Origin: a bacterium | GTDB taxonomy: Bacteria > Desulfobacterota > GWC2-55-46 | DNA: 13,568 nucleotides | Direction: 5' to 3' | Assembly: GCA_004298725.1 (NCBI GenBank) | Contig: SCQA01000076.1 | Coordinates: 1 to 13,568, forward strand | In this document: positions 1 to 8,110 of the stretch, in pieces | How the letters are laid out: each line of letters starts with the position of its first letter | Position numbering within the stretch: the stretch's first letter is position 1 | Position numbers and translations under genes: made by a program | Notes under the pieces: generated by a model | What the model was told of the DNA's origin: nothing | Seen by the model: the letters and a program-made list of their open reading frames with translations, nothing else | Databases searched by the model: none

Positions 1-3000
1 TTTAAAGCCTTAATACCATGCGCCGCGGCCTTTGCGCCCGCAACCGTGGTGAAATAAGGCAGGCCGACTTCAAGGGAAGTCCTGCGTATGGAGTACGAAT
101 CTTCAACTGACTTCGCGCCGAAAGACGTATTGACCACCATTACCACTTCCCTGCTCTTTATCCTGTCAACTATGTTAGGCCTGCCGCCTTCAGTAACTTT
201 GTAAACATGCTCGGCATCCACGTTTTTTTGTTTTAAGAATTTGACCGTGCCGGTAGTGGCTATAATGCTGAAGCCCATTGCTTTAAGCTCGGAAGCTACG
301 CCAAGTATTTCGTTTTTGTCTTCATCCCTTACGCTTATAAAAACGGTGCCTGAAAGCGGCAGGTGGTTTCCTGCGGCTATTTGCGCCTTGGCAAAGGCCA
401 CGCCGAAGTTTTCGCCTATGCCCATGACCTCTCCGGTTGACTTCATTTCAGGTCCAAGAAGCGTGTCAACCCCGGGGAATTTTATAAACGGAAAGACGGC
501 TTCTTTTACGGAAGTATAACGCGGCACGACCTCTTTAGTAAAACCGAGGCTTTTAAGCGTTGCTCCGGCCATTACCTTTGTGGCAAGCTTAGCAAGAGGC
601 GCGCCTATGGCCTTGCTGACAAACGGTATTGTGCGCGACGCCCTCGGGTTAACCTCAAGCACGTAAACCTCTGCGCCCTTTACCGCGAACTGTACGTTCA
701 TAAGGCCGACAACTTTAAGTGCGTTAGCCATAAGTTTGGTCTGGGCGCGTATATCGTCAAGCACGGACGCGTCCAGCGAATAAGGCGGAAGCGAGCAGGC
801 GGAATCGCCCGAATGGACGCCGGCCTCTTCTATATGCTCCATTATGCCGCCTATTACCGCAGTCTCGCCGTCCGCTATGCAGTCAACGTCAACCTCTATG
901 GCGTTTTGCAAAAATCTGTCCACAAGCACGGGATGCTCCGGCGAGGCGGCAACGGCGCGAGTCATGTAGTCCATAAGGGCTGTTTCAGAATAAACGGTCT
1001 CCATGGCCCTGCCGCCTAGCACGTAAGACGGCCTTACCATTACCGGGTAGCCGATAGCGCCGGCTACTTTTATGGCTTCGTCAATAGAACGGGCAATGCC
1101 GCTCTCCGGCCTCTTGAGTTTCAGTTTTTCAAGAAGCGCGTCAAAGCGTTCCCTGTCCTCTGCCATGTCAATAGAATCCGACGGAGTGCCGAGTATATTC
1201 ACTCCGGCCCTTTCAAGCGGAACTGACAGCTTCAGCGGCGTTTGCCCTCCAAGCTGGACGATAACTCCGTAAGGTTTTTCTTTTTCGATTATCGCCATTA
1301 CGTCCTCGAAAGTAAGCGGCTCGAAGTAAAGCCTGTCGGACGTGTCGTAGTCTGTTGAGACGGTTTCAGGGTTGCAGTTTATCATTATGGATTCAAAACC
1401 CGCCTCGCGGAGCGCAAAAGACGCGTGAACGCAACAATAGTCGAACTCGATGCCCTGCCCTATCCTGTTAGGGCCGCTTCCAAGTATGATAACCTTTTTC
1501 TTATCCGTAGGGTTCGCCTCGCACGCGGGAGACACATTGTTTTTATCGGCGATATTATAAAAAGGCCTTTCATACGTGGAATAAAGGTACGGGGTGAACG
1601 CCTCGAATTCGGCGGCGCAGGTGTCAACCGTTTTGAATACCGGCACTATGCCTGCCTCTTTTGCCGCAAGCGTTAGTTCATCAGCCGGAAAACCGGTAAT
1701 AAGCGACAGCATACTGTACGAATAGCCGTATTCTTTTGCCTTTCTGAAAAGTTCTTCGGAAATTGTGCCTTTCGTGGTTACATGGCGAACAATGCCTTCT
1801 TCAAGCTGAATCAGCTCCCTAAGGTTATTTAAAAACCAACGGTCAATATTTGTAAGTTCAAAAATTTCGTCAACGTGCATTCCGGTGCGGAGCGCTTCGC
1901 AGATGTACCATAACCTGCCGGGCATGGGCACTTTAAGGTTATGCCGCAAAACGTCAACTTCGGCTGAGCTTGGCCGGAATCCGACCGTGGTTCTGTCCAT
2001 CCTTATTTTTCTTTCAAAACCGTTACTGCCGGTTTCAAGCGAGCGGACGGCTTTTTGCAAGGCTTCTTTAAATGTTCTGCCTATGGCCATTACCTCGCCG
2101 ACGGACTTCATTTGCGTTGTCAGCGTGGGGTCGGCCTTGGGGAATTTTTCAAGCGCGAAGCGCGGAATCTTTACAACGACATAGTCAATAGTAGGCTCGA
2201 AACACGCCGGGGTTTTTTTAGTTATGTCGTTGGGCATTTCGTCAAGCGTGTAGCCCACGGCAAGTTTTGCCGCCAGCTTGGCAATGGGAAAGCCGGTTGC
2301 TTTGCTTGCAAGAGCGCTTGAACGCGACACCCTCGGGTTCATTTCAATTACGTATATCGCGCCGTTCTCGGGGTTTACTGAAAACTGAATGTTACTGCCG
2401 CCTGTATCAACTCCGATTTCGCGTATTATTTTTATCGCGGCGTCACGCATCAGTTGATATTCCTTGTCCGTAAGCGTCTGCGCCGGAGCAACGGTAATAG
2501 AATCGCCGGTGTGCACGCCCATCGGGTCAAGGTTTTCAATAGAGCAAATTATGACGACGTTGTCTTTTGAATCCCTCATTACTTCAAGCTCGTATTCCTT
2601 CCATCCGATAACGGATTCTTCAATAAGAAGCTCGGCTACAGGAGAGCACTCAAGGCCGAAGCGGACGAGGTCTTCATACTCCTGCCTGTTGTAAGCTATG
2701 CCGCCGCCGGTGCCGCCAAGCGTGAACGACGGCCTGATGATAAGCGGGTAGCCCATCTTGTCGAGTATTTCCATGGCCTTTTCAAAGGTGCGCGCGTTAA
2801 AGCTTCTCGGCACAAGAAGGCCTATCTTGTGCATCGCGTCTTTAAAAAGCTCCCTGTCCTCGGCCTTTTTTATCGCCGGAATCTTCGCGCCGATAAGCTC
2901 GACGTTGTATTTGTCAAGCACGCCCCTTTCCCACAACTTCACGGTTACGTTAAGCGCGGTCTGGCCGCCCATTGTGGGAAGAAGCGCGTCCGGCCTTTCG

Positions 3001-3239
3001 CGCTCGATTATCTTTTCAAGCATTTCAGGCGTTATAGGCTCTATGTACGTTCTATCCGCAAGCGCGGGGTCGGTCATAATGGTGGCCGGGTTTGAATTGA
3101 TCAGAACCACCTCAAAGCCGTCTTCTTTAAGGGCCTTGCAGGCCTGCGTGCCGGAATAGTCGAACTCACACGCCTGCCCTATTATTATCGGCCCGGAGCC
3201 TACAAGAAGTATCTTTTTTATGTCTGTGCGCTTTGGCAA
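1..3239 (-). CDS. carB: carbamoyl-phosphate synthase large subunit (partial, C-terminus off the window)
   Basis: This gene makes carbamoyl phosphate from bicarbonate, ATP and the ammonia delivered by CarA, for pyrimidine and arginine synthesis. The minus-strand frame is open from 3239 to the window edge (1079 codons) and follows the E. coli CarB layout. The first carboxyphosphate ATP-grasp half carries RPSFTLGGTGGG near residue 169 and EMNPRVSRSSALASKATGFP near 300. The second half starts near residue 575 with GSGPNRIGQGIEFDYCC and has RPSYVLGGRAME and EVNPRASRTIPFVSK. An MGS-like allosteric domain closes the protein, and only about 20 residues are missing. I chose the TTG at 3237-3239: it gives MPKRTDIKKIL, the same N-terminus as E. 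coli, and a GGAG lies 7 bases upstream. An in-frame GTG at 3243-3245 sits too close to that GGAG. The linker between the halves (residues about 550-563) holds an insertion of a dozen or so residues relative to E. coli. carB is separated from carA by the HEPN/MNT pair. Confidence 0.97.
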   Translation of the reverse strand, partial: MPKRTDIKKILLVGSGPIIIGQACEFDYSGTQACKALKEDGFEVVLINSNPATIMTDPALADRTYIEPITPEMLEKIIERERPDALLPTMGGQTALNVTVKLWERGVLDKYNVELIGAKIPAIKKAEDRELFKDAMHKIGLLVPRSFNARTFEKAMEILDKMGYPLIIRPSFTLGGTGGGIAYNRQEYEDLVRFGLECSPVAELLIEESVIGWKEYELEVMRDSKDNVVIICSIENLDPMGVHTGDSITVAPAQTLTDKEYQLMRDAAIKIIREIGVDTGGSNIQFSVNPENGAIYVIEMNPRVSRSSALASKATGFPIAKLAAKLAVGYTLDEMPNDITKKTPACFEPTIDYVVVKIPRFALEKFPKADPTLTTQMKSVGEVMAIGRTFKEALQKAVRSLETGSNGFERKIRMDRTTVGFRPSSAEVDVLRHNLKVPMPGRLWYICEALRTGMHVDEIFELTNIDRWFLNNLRELIQLEEGIVRHVTTKGTISEELFRKAKEYGYSYSMLSLITGFPADELTLAAKEAGIVPVFKTVDTCAAEFEAFTPYLYSTYERPFYNIADKNNVSPACEANPTDKKKVIILGSGPNRIGQGIEFDYCCVHASFALREAGFESIMINCNPETVSTDYDTSDRLYFEPLTFEDVMAIIEKEKPYGVIVQLGGQTPLKLSVPLERAGVNILGTPSDSIDMAEDRERFDALLEKLKLKRPESGIARSIDEAIKVAGAIGYPVMVRPSYVLGGRAMETVYSETALMDYMTRAVAASPEHPVLVDRFLQNAIEVDVDCIADGETAVIGGIMEHIEEAGVHSGDSACSLPPYSLDASVLDDIRAQTKLMANALKVVGLMNVQFAVKGAEVYVLEVNPRASRTIPFVSKAIGAPLAKLATKVMAGATLKSLGFTKEVVPRYTSVKEAVFPFIKFPGVDTLLGPEMKSTGEVMGIGENFGVAFAKAQIAAGNHLPLSGTVFISVRDEDKNEILGVASELKAMGFSIIATTGTVKFLKQKNVDAEHVYKVTEGGRPNIVDRIKSREVVMVVNTSFGAKSVEDSYSIRRTSLEVGLPYFTTVAGAKAAAHGIKAL

Positions 3240-3314
3240 ACTCACTCTCCGCTTACATGGAATATTCAAAGCTTCTTTACGGCGTGTATCTTTTAAATTC
3301 ACAACCCCGCGGAT

Positions 3315-3704
3315 TCACTTAAGGCGCTCCAGAACAAAATCTTTTACCTTCAGCGCTTGATTATAAGCTTCCTTGGCCTCTTCTAAATCAGGAATATAAA
3401 AGACGTCCGGGTATCGAAGCGCTACCGCATAATCGGTAAGGTGCTCAATACCCGTCAGATTTTCAAAAGTAGCGTCTACGGCTATACATTGTTGAAGAAG
3501 CACGGCTATGTTATGGATTCTTCCGGTTTTATTAAGTCTTGATTGTAGAAAAAGCTTCAAATACTTTTCAACGGATTGCTGGCAGTGAAAGCAGATGGAA
3601 TCGGTAACAGGCTCATCGCATTCAAGCCCCTGTTTCGCGCTTTTCAAGTCGTTATCCGCCTTGATAATCCATTTGTCAATTATATCTTTCAGGCCTTCAT
3701 CCAT
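3315..3704 (-). CDS. HEPN domain protein, partner of the adjacent nucleotidyltransferase (HepT-like)
   Basis: A 129-residue, mostly helical protein of the HEPN type (COG2250-like). The helix with FHCQQSVEKYLKLFL (39-53) matches the family's 'H-x-Q-Q-x-x-E-K-x-L-K' core. It is followed by RIHNIAVLL (62-70) and ALRYPD (95-100), both typical of this subfamily. In MNT/HEPN two-gene modules the HEPN protein is usually the toxin (an RNase) and the nucleotidyltransferase the antitoxin. The order here (MNT first, 16-base overlap) is that of a coupled pair. The canonical RX4-6H RNase motif is not evident: the nearest arrangement is R56 or R62 before H64, with the wrong spacing. So it may be a non-nuclease HEPN with a substrate-binding or structural role. 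The gene lies inside the pyrimidine operon, 75 bp ahead of carB, and should be transcribed with it. The domain assignment is firm; a toxin role is inference from family and pairing. Confidence 0.85.
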   Translation of the reverse strand: MDEGLKDIIDKWIIKADNDLKSAKQGLECDEPVTDSICFHCQQSVEKYLKLFLQSRLNKTGRIHNIAVLLQQCIAVDATFENLTGIEHLTDYAVALRYPDVFYIPDLEEAKEAYNQALKVKDFVLERLK

Positions 3705-4015
3705 AACAACCTTCCTTCCTCGGCTATTAACTTGGAAGTAGTCGGTAATTTTTTGTCAATTTCAAATTCTTCCTTCGCCTGTAGCACGAAATCAATTAAA
3801 TAACCTTTTCTGGCCGTATCACGATATATGCCGTTCAATACGATTTGCCTTTCCCTCCATCCATATTTTTTTTCGAGTATAATTAAAATATCCATATCAC
3901 TCTCTTCTTTCGCCGTACCTCTCGCATAACTGCCGAAAAGAATAATACCGGAAACCGAGGGAACACCTTTTAAAATAATATTTTTCACCGCTTCAAAATC
4001 TTTTTCTGTGTACAT
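3689..4015 (-). CDS. minimal nucleotidyltransferase (MntA-like antitoxin, DNA polymerase beta fold)
   Basis: A 108-residue protein with the polymerase-beta superfamily signature GSX10DXD: GSYARGTAKEESDMD at residues 28-42, where D40 and D42 are the first two metal ligands. D75 in YLIDFVL is the likely third carboxylate, so the active site looks complete. In characterised MntA/HepT systems such a protein adds AMP to its HEPN partner and neutralises it. That is family knowledge, not shown here. The ATG at 4013-4015 has a good GGAG six bases upstream, and the stop overlaps the downstream HEPN gene by 16 bases. The sequence is AT-rich: two hand-counted 60-base lines (3841-3900 and 3961-4020) give 30-32% GC, against about 53% for a line of carA (4741-4800). 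This suggests acquisition by transfer. It starts 54 bp downstream of carA. Confidence 0.88.
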   Translation of the reverse strand: MYTEKDFEAVKNIILKGVPSVSGIILFGSYARGTAKEESDMDILIILEKKYGWRERQIVLNGIYRDTARKGYLIDFVLQAKEEFEIDKKLPTTSKLIAEEGRLLWMKA

Positions 4016-4069
4016 TGCGTGCTCCGCAAGACATTTTGTTCGGTTTTCCCTTTAACATAACGCCCAACA

Positions 4070-5200
4070 TCACTTTTTTTCACGCTCCATCATGTCCACA
4101 AATCTTTTAAAGAGGTAAGTGGAATCATGCGGGCCGGGCGAGGCCTCAGGGTGGTATTGCACCGAAAACAGCGGAAGGTCTTTATGCGACATACCTTCAA
4201 CAGTGTTGTCGTTAAGGTTCATGTGCGTGACGTCGGCAATGCCTTTCAATGAATCAATGTCAACGGAAAAGCCGTGGTTTTGAGAGGTTATTTCAACCTT
4301 GCCGGTAGTCAGGTCTTTTACCGGCTGGTTGGCGCCCCTGTGCCCGAACTTGAGCTTATACGTTTTGCCGCCAAGCGCGAGGGCAAGTATTTGATGGCCG
4401 AGGCATATGCCGAAAATCGGCTTTTTGCCTATAAGTTTTTTTATGTTTTCCTTCGCGTAAGTTACGGCGTCCGGGTCGCCTGGACCGTTTGAAAGGAATA
4501 TGCCGTCCGGGTTCATAGCAAGGGTTTCCTCCGCAGTTGTCGAGGCCGGCACCACGGTTACGTTGCACCCCGCGGACGCGAGGTTTCTTAAAATATTGCG
4601 TTTTATTCCGAAATCGTAGGCAACCACTTTAAACAAACCGCTTTGGTTCTGCTCTAACCTGCCGTAGCCATTTTTCAAATCCCAGAGCTTCTCGCGCCAC
4701 GTGTACTGCCCCCTTGCGGTTACGTCTTTAACAAGGTCTGTTCCGGCAAGGCCTTTTGCTCCGGCGGCCTTTTTTACAAGGCTTTCCGGGTTTAAGTTCG
4801 TCGAGGAAATAACGGACATCATCGCGCCTTTATCCCTGATTATTCTGGTAAGCGCGCGCGTATCAATGCCGTATAAGCCTATTATGCCGTTTCTTGAAAG
4901 ATACCCTGACAAGCTCTCCTCCGAGCGCCAGTTGCTCGGGTAGAGGCACGGCTCTTTCACGACGAAACCGTGCACCCACGGGCCGCGCGATTCGATGTCC
5001 TCCATGTTCACGCCGTAGTTGCCCTGATGGCTGTAAGTCATGGCGACTATCTGCCCTCTGTAGGACGGGTCGGTAAGAACCTCCTGATAGCCTGTCATCG
5101 AGGTGTTAAATACGGCCTCACCCATTGATTCGCCGCCAGCGCCGAATGAAAAACCTTCAAACACAGTTCCATCCGCAAGCGCGAGTATGCACTTTCTCAA
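4070..5200 (-). CDS. carA: carbamoyl-phosphate synthase small subunit (glutaminase)
   Basis: This subunit hydrolyses glutamine and channels ammonia to CarB. At 376 residues it has the usual length. The N-terminal CPSase domain starts with ILALADGTVFEGFSFG and contains the conserved FNTSMTGYQEVLTDPSY stretch (31-47). The class I glutamine amidotransferase domain follows from about residue 190. Its triad is visible: Cys266 in FGICLGHQ, and His350 and Glu352 in SVQYHPEASPGP. The start is a TTG (5198-5200), supported by an AGAGGTG ribosome binding site that overlaps the end of pyrC. The gap to pyrC is only 4 bp, so the two are translationally linked. Normally carB follows directly; here 830 bp with a HEPN/MNT pair intervene. 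Confidence 0.98.
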   Translation of the reverse strand: MRKCILALADGTVFEGFSFGAGGESMGEAVFNTSMTGYQEVLTDPSYRGQIVAMTYSHQGNYGVNMEDIESRGPWVHGFVVKEPCLYPSNWRSEESLSGYLSRNGIIGLYGIDTRALTRIIRDKGAMMSVISSTNLNPESLVKKAAGAKGLAGTDLVKDVTARGQYTWREKLWDLKNGYGRLEQNQSGLFKVVAYDFGIKRNILRNLASAGCNVTVVPASTTAEETLAMNPDGIFLSNGPGDPDAVTYAKENIKKLIGKKPIFGICLGHQILALALGGKTYKLKFGHRGANQPVKDLTTGKVEITSQNHGFSVDIDSLKGIADVTHMNLNDNTVEGMSHKDLPLFSVQYHPEASPGPHDSTYLFKRFVDMMEREKK

Positions 5201-5204
5201 AGAA

Positions 5205-6515
5205 TCACCTCTGTTTATTAGCGTCGTACACTACTTTGCCGTTAACTATGGTCTTTTCAACCCTGCCCTTCAAATTCATTCCACCAAAGGGTGTATTTTT
5301 TGACTTTGACTTAAGTAGTGACGGCTCGACTATCCATAAGGCTTTTAAATCAAAAATGGCAATGTCCGCGGATGAACCGACTTTGAGACTGCCCTTATCA
5401 AGGTTAAATGTCCGCGCCACATTGATTGTCATTGCCGCTATGGCGGCTTGTAATGTTATAAGCCCTTTTTCGACCAGCGCGTAAACAAGCGAAAACGCAG
5501 TCTCAAGGCCGACTACACCGTTTGCCGCCCTGTCGAACTCAACGTCTTTTTCAATTACAGACTGCGGCGCGTGGTCCGTGGCTATGCAGTCTATCGTGCC
5601 GTCTGCCAGCCCTTCAATAAGCGCGCTGACGTCGTCTTCAGAACGGAGCGGCGGGTTCATTTTAGCATTAGTGCCATAACCTTCAACTGCCAAGTGCGTA
5701 AGCGTAAGGTGATGCGGCGTCGCCTCGCAGGTGACTTTTACGCCGCGTTTTTTGGCGTTTCGTATAATTTCAACTGCCCCTCTTGTGCTGACATGAGCCA
5801 CATGAAGCCTTGCTCTTGTAAGTTCGGCAAGAAGAATGTCCCTTGCGACTGCAATATCCTCAGCGGTCGACGGTATGCCCTTCAACCCAAGCTTTGTTGA
5901 AACCTCGCCTTCGTTCATTACCCCGGCTCCGGCAAGTTTTGTGTCCTCGGCGTGCGTAATGACAACCATGCCCAATGCGTTGGCATATTCAAGGGCGCGC
6001 CTCATGACAGAGGACGAAGCTACGGGCATTCCGTCGTCTGAGAAGGCCGCGCATCCGGCCTCTTTAAGCTCGGCCATCTCGGTCAGCCTTTCGCCTTTAA
6101 GACCAACCGTAACCGCGCCTATAGGCAAGACGTTCACAACGGCACTCTCGGCCTTTTTAAGCATAAACCGCGTTACAGACTCATTGTCGTTTACCGGCTT
6201 TGTGTTCGCCATGCACATAATGGTCGTAAAGCCGCCCACAGCCGCCGAGACCGCGCCCCCTGCAATGGTCTCCTTATATTCGTAACCAGGTTCTCTTAAA
6301 TGCGTGTGCGCGTCAATAAGACCGGGCGTTACAAGCAGGCCGGTAGCGTCTATGACTTCAAGCCCCTCGCCTGCAACAAGCTCCGTTGCCGAAATGTCTT
6401 TATCAACGGCTTTTACAGAGGCTATTCTGCCGCCCATGATGTAAATATTATATAAACCGTCTATGCTTCCGGCAAGGTCAATAACGCGCCCGCCCTTTAT
6501 AACAAGCCTCAACAT
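5205..6515 (-). CDS. pyrC: dihydroorotase, class I (zinc amidohydrolase)
   Basis: This enzyme cyclises carbamoyl aspartate to dihydroorotate, the third step of pyrimidine synthesis. At 436 residues it has the length of the longer class I (Bacillus/Aquifex) enzymes, not the roughly 350-residue E. coli type. Metal-site residues are in place: H70 and H72 in DAHTHLREPG, D161 in FSDDG, H188 in VITHAED, H241 in AHVSTRG and D314 in ATDHAP. The substrate loop NPPLR is at 287-291. The ATG overlaps the pyrB stop by one base (TAATG) and has a very strong AGGAGGT about 9 bases upstream. Class I dihydroorotases often associate with PyrB, which fits the tight gene coupling. No key residue is missing. Confidence 0.97.
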   Translation of the reverse strand: MLRLVIKGGRVIDLAGSIDGLYNIYIMGGRIASVKAVDKDISATELVAGEGLEVIDATGLLVTPGLIDAHTHLREPGYEYKETIAGGAVSAAVGGFTTIMCMANTKPVNDNESVTRFMLKKAESAVVNVLPIGAVTVGLKGERLTEMAELKEAGCAAFSDDGMPVASSSVMRRALEYANALGMVVITHAEDTKLAGAGVMNEGEVSTKLGLKGIPSTAEDIAVARDILLAELTRARLHVAHVSTRGAVEIIRNAKKRGVKVTCEATPHHLTLTHLAVEGYGTNAKMNPPLRSEDDVSALIEGLADGTIDCIATDHAPQSVIEKDVEFDRAANGVVGLETAFSLVYALVEKGLITLQAAIAAMTINVARTFNLDKGSLKVGSSADIAIFDLKALWIVEPSLLKSKSKNTPFGGMNLKGRVEKTIVNGKVVYDANKQR

Positions 6516-7459
6516 TATTTTTTTACCTCCTCTTTAGATGCGCCAAGAAGCAGGTAAAAAAGCGCCATACGCACGGCCACGCCGTTTGTAACCTGATTAA
6601 GTATCACCGAATACTGGCCGTCCGCCACTTCTGAGGATATTTCCACGCCCCTGTTTATAGGCCCGGGGTGGAGTATGATTACATCCTTTTTAGCGCGGGC
6701 AAGTTTTAAGTTGTCAAGCCCGTAGAGCCGCGAATACTCGCGTGCCGTTGGAAAGAACGATTCATCCTGCCTTTCAAGCTGTATGCGGAGCATCATAACG
6801 ACGTCAGCGCCGCTTATTGCCTCATCCGCGCTGAAAGTTGCCGCGCAACCGAGTTTTTCTATGCCCGGAGGAATCATCGTGGCCGGACCGGCCACAACCA
6901 CCTTCGCGCCAAGTTTCGAAAAACCGTAAATGTTAGAGCGCGCCACCCTTGAATGCGCTATATCGCCGATTATGGCAAGCTTTATGCCGTCAATACTGCC
7001 AAGTTTTTCTTTAACCGTAAGCATGTCAAGGAGCGCCTGAGACGGATGCTCATGAGCGCCGTCGCCGGCGTTTATCACCGAACACGCTACGCTTTTTGCG
7101 ATTAAATGCGGCGTACCCGCCGAGGCGTGCCGTATTACAATGCAGTCCGGCTTCATTGCCTCAAGGTTTTTAGCCGTGTCCCTTAAAGTTTCGCCTTTTA
7201 CAACGGAACTTGTTGATACGGATATGTTCACCGCGTCCGCGCTCATGCGCTTGGCGGCTATTTCAAAAGAAGTCCTCGTGCGGGTTGACGCTTCGTAAAA
7301 GAGGTTTATTACCGTTCTGCCGCGAAGCGTAGGCACTTTTTTTATGTCGCGTTCGGAAACTTCCCTGAACGATTCGGCGGTCGAGAGTATAAGCTCTATT
7401 TCCTCTCTTTCAAGCGTTTCAAGCCCGAGTAAATCTTTATGTTTAAGGCGAGCGGTCAT
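6515..7459 (-). CDS. pyrB: aspartate carbamoyltransferase catalytic subunit
   Basis: This enzyme joins carbamoyl phosphate and aspartate to give carbamoyl aspartate, the first committed step of pyrimidine synthesis. The 314-residue protein has the carbamoyl-phosphate loop STRTR (58-62). It also has KGETLRDTAKNL (88-99), R110-H111 in VIRHASAGTPH, the HEHPSQALLD segment (136-145) and HPGPINRGVEI (264-274). The second domain supplies aspartate contacts around MLRIQLER (223-230). No regulatory pyrI gene is present, so feedback control probably works through PyrR attenuation and CarB allostery. The ATG overlaps the pyrR stop by four bases (ATGA), and a GAGG ribosome site lies within pyrR. Confidence 0.98.
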   Translation of the reverse strand: MTARLKHKDLLGLETLEREEIELILSTAESFREVSERDIKKVPTLRGRTVINLFYEASTRTRTSFEIAAKRMSADAVNISVSTSSVVKGETLRDTAKNLEAMKPDCIVIRHASAGTPHLIAKSVACSVINAGDGAHEHPSQALLDMLTVKEKLGSIDGIKLAIIGDIAHSRVARSNIYGFSKLGAKVVVAGPATMIPPGIEKLGCAATFSADEAISGADVVMMLRIQLERQDESFFPTAREYSRLYGLDNLKLARAKKDVIILHPGPINRGVEISSEVADGQYSVILNQVTNGVAVRMALFYLLLGASKEEVKK

Positions 7460-8007
7460 TTTTTATCAACCTCTTTAAGCGGCTCGACAACCACTTCGCA
7501 TGAGCCGTCAGTCTCCAGCAACTTTACCTTTACGCCCTCTTTAAGCGAAGTAGGTATGTTTTTACCGACATAGTCGGCCTTAATAGGCAACTCCCTGTGC
7601 CCTCTGTCAACAAGCACGGCAAGCTGAATTGAGAGCGGCCTGCCGAAATCCATAAGCGCGTTCATGGCCGCGCGTATGGTTCTGCCCGTAAAAAGCACGT
7701 CGTCAACCATTATTACTTTCTTATCGTCAATGGATACCGGTATGTCCATTTTTTTAAGCGTAGGCTGTGTCTTTTTTATGCCGACGTCGTCGCGGTAAAG
7801 CGTTGCGTCAACAGCGCCAAGAGGAACGTCGGAGTTTTCAATGGCGTCAATAACGGCTTTGAGCCTGCGCGCAAGCTCGTAGCCTCGCGTTGGTATGCCG
7901 AGAATTACAAGGCCGTCCGTGCCCTTGTTCCGCTCAAGTATTTCATGGGCTATGCGCGCAAGCGCGCGCGCTATGGCCTTTTCATCCATTAAGATTTTTA
8001 TCTTCAT
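7456..8007 (-). CDS. pyrR: PyrR, RNA-binding pyr operon attenuator and uracil phosphoribosyltransferase
   Basis: PyrR binds the leader of pyr mRNA when UMP is abundant and promotes termination; it also has uracil phosphoribosyltransferase activity. The 183-residue protein closely resembles B. subtilis PyrR, with RIAHEILERNKG (18-29), TLYRDD (69-74), the PRPP loop VIMVDDVLFTGRTI (98-111) and a C-terminal stretch VDRGHRELPIKADYVGKN (133-150). I chose the ATG at 8005-8007, which gives MKIKILMDEKAIARAL. The frame stays open upstream to 8079, but that extension would run through the attenuator hairpin and is hydrophobic and unlike the family. No clear ribosome binding site precedes the chosen ATG, which is odd. 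A PyrR-type hairpin and a terminator lie just upstream, so the protein and its RNA target occur together. Confidence 0.96.
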   Translation of the reverse strand: MKIKILMDEKAIARALARIAHEILERNKGTDGLVILGIPTRGYELARRLKAVIDAIENSDVPLGAVDATLYRDDVGIKKTQPTLKKMDIPVSIDDKKVIMVDDVLFTGRTIRAAMNALMDFGRPLSIQLAVLVDRGHRELPIKADYVGKNIPTSLKEGVKVKLLETDGSCEVVVEPLKEVDKK

Positions 8008-8030
8008 TTGGCATGGCCCGCGGATAAAGA

Positions 8031-8072
8031 ACAAAAAAAATACCTCTGCGCCAATAATAGCGCAGAGGTATT
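8031..8072 (-). terminator. intrinsic terminator / attenuator in the pyr operon leader
   Basis: On the minus strand a perfect 13-bp stem (8060-8072 with 8039-8051) encloses an 8-base loop (8052-8059). It runs directly into eight consecutive T residues, ending 24 bases before the pyrR ATG. The GC-rich core is CCTCTGCGC/GCGCAGAGG. There is no T tract on the opposite side, so it acts only on minus-strand transcription. Because it stands in front of pyrR, not after a gene, it is best read as the conditional terminator of an attenuator. A short competing pairing (complement of 8110-8114 with complement of 8064-8068, one G-U) could form part of an antiterminator. Confidence 0.9.
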
Positions 8073-8110
8073 CGCCCAATTCATTTTATAAGAATTTTTC
8101 AAGTTTACTC

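Noticed and set aside
2758..3159. 133-codon open frame on the plus strand, with several others opposite carB (for example 241-519, 1885-2184, 2055-2321)
   Set aside because: All lie antisense within the continuous carB coding sequence, have no family likeness and low-complexity composition.
8008..8079. Upstream extension of pyrR by 24 residues
   Set aside because: The extension crosses the attenuator stem and is not found in PyrR proteins; the internal ATG at 8007 gives the family N-terminus.
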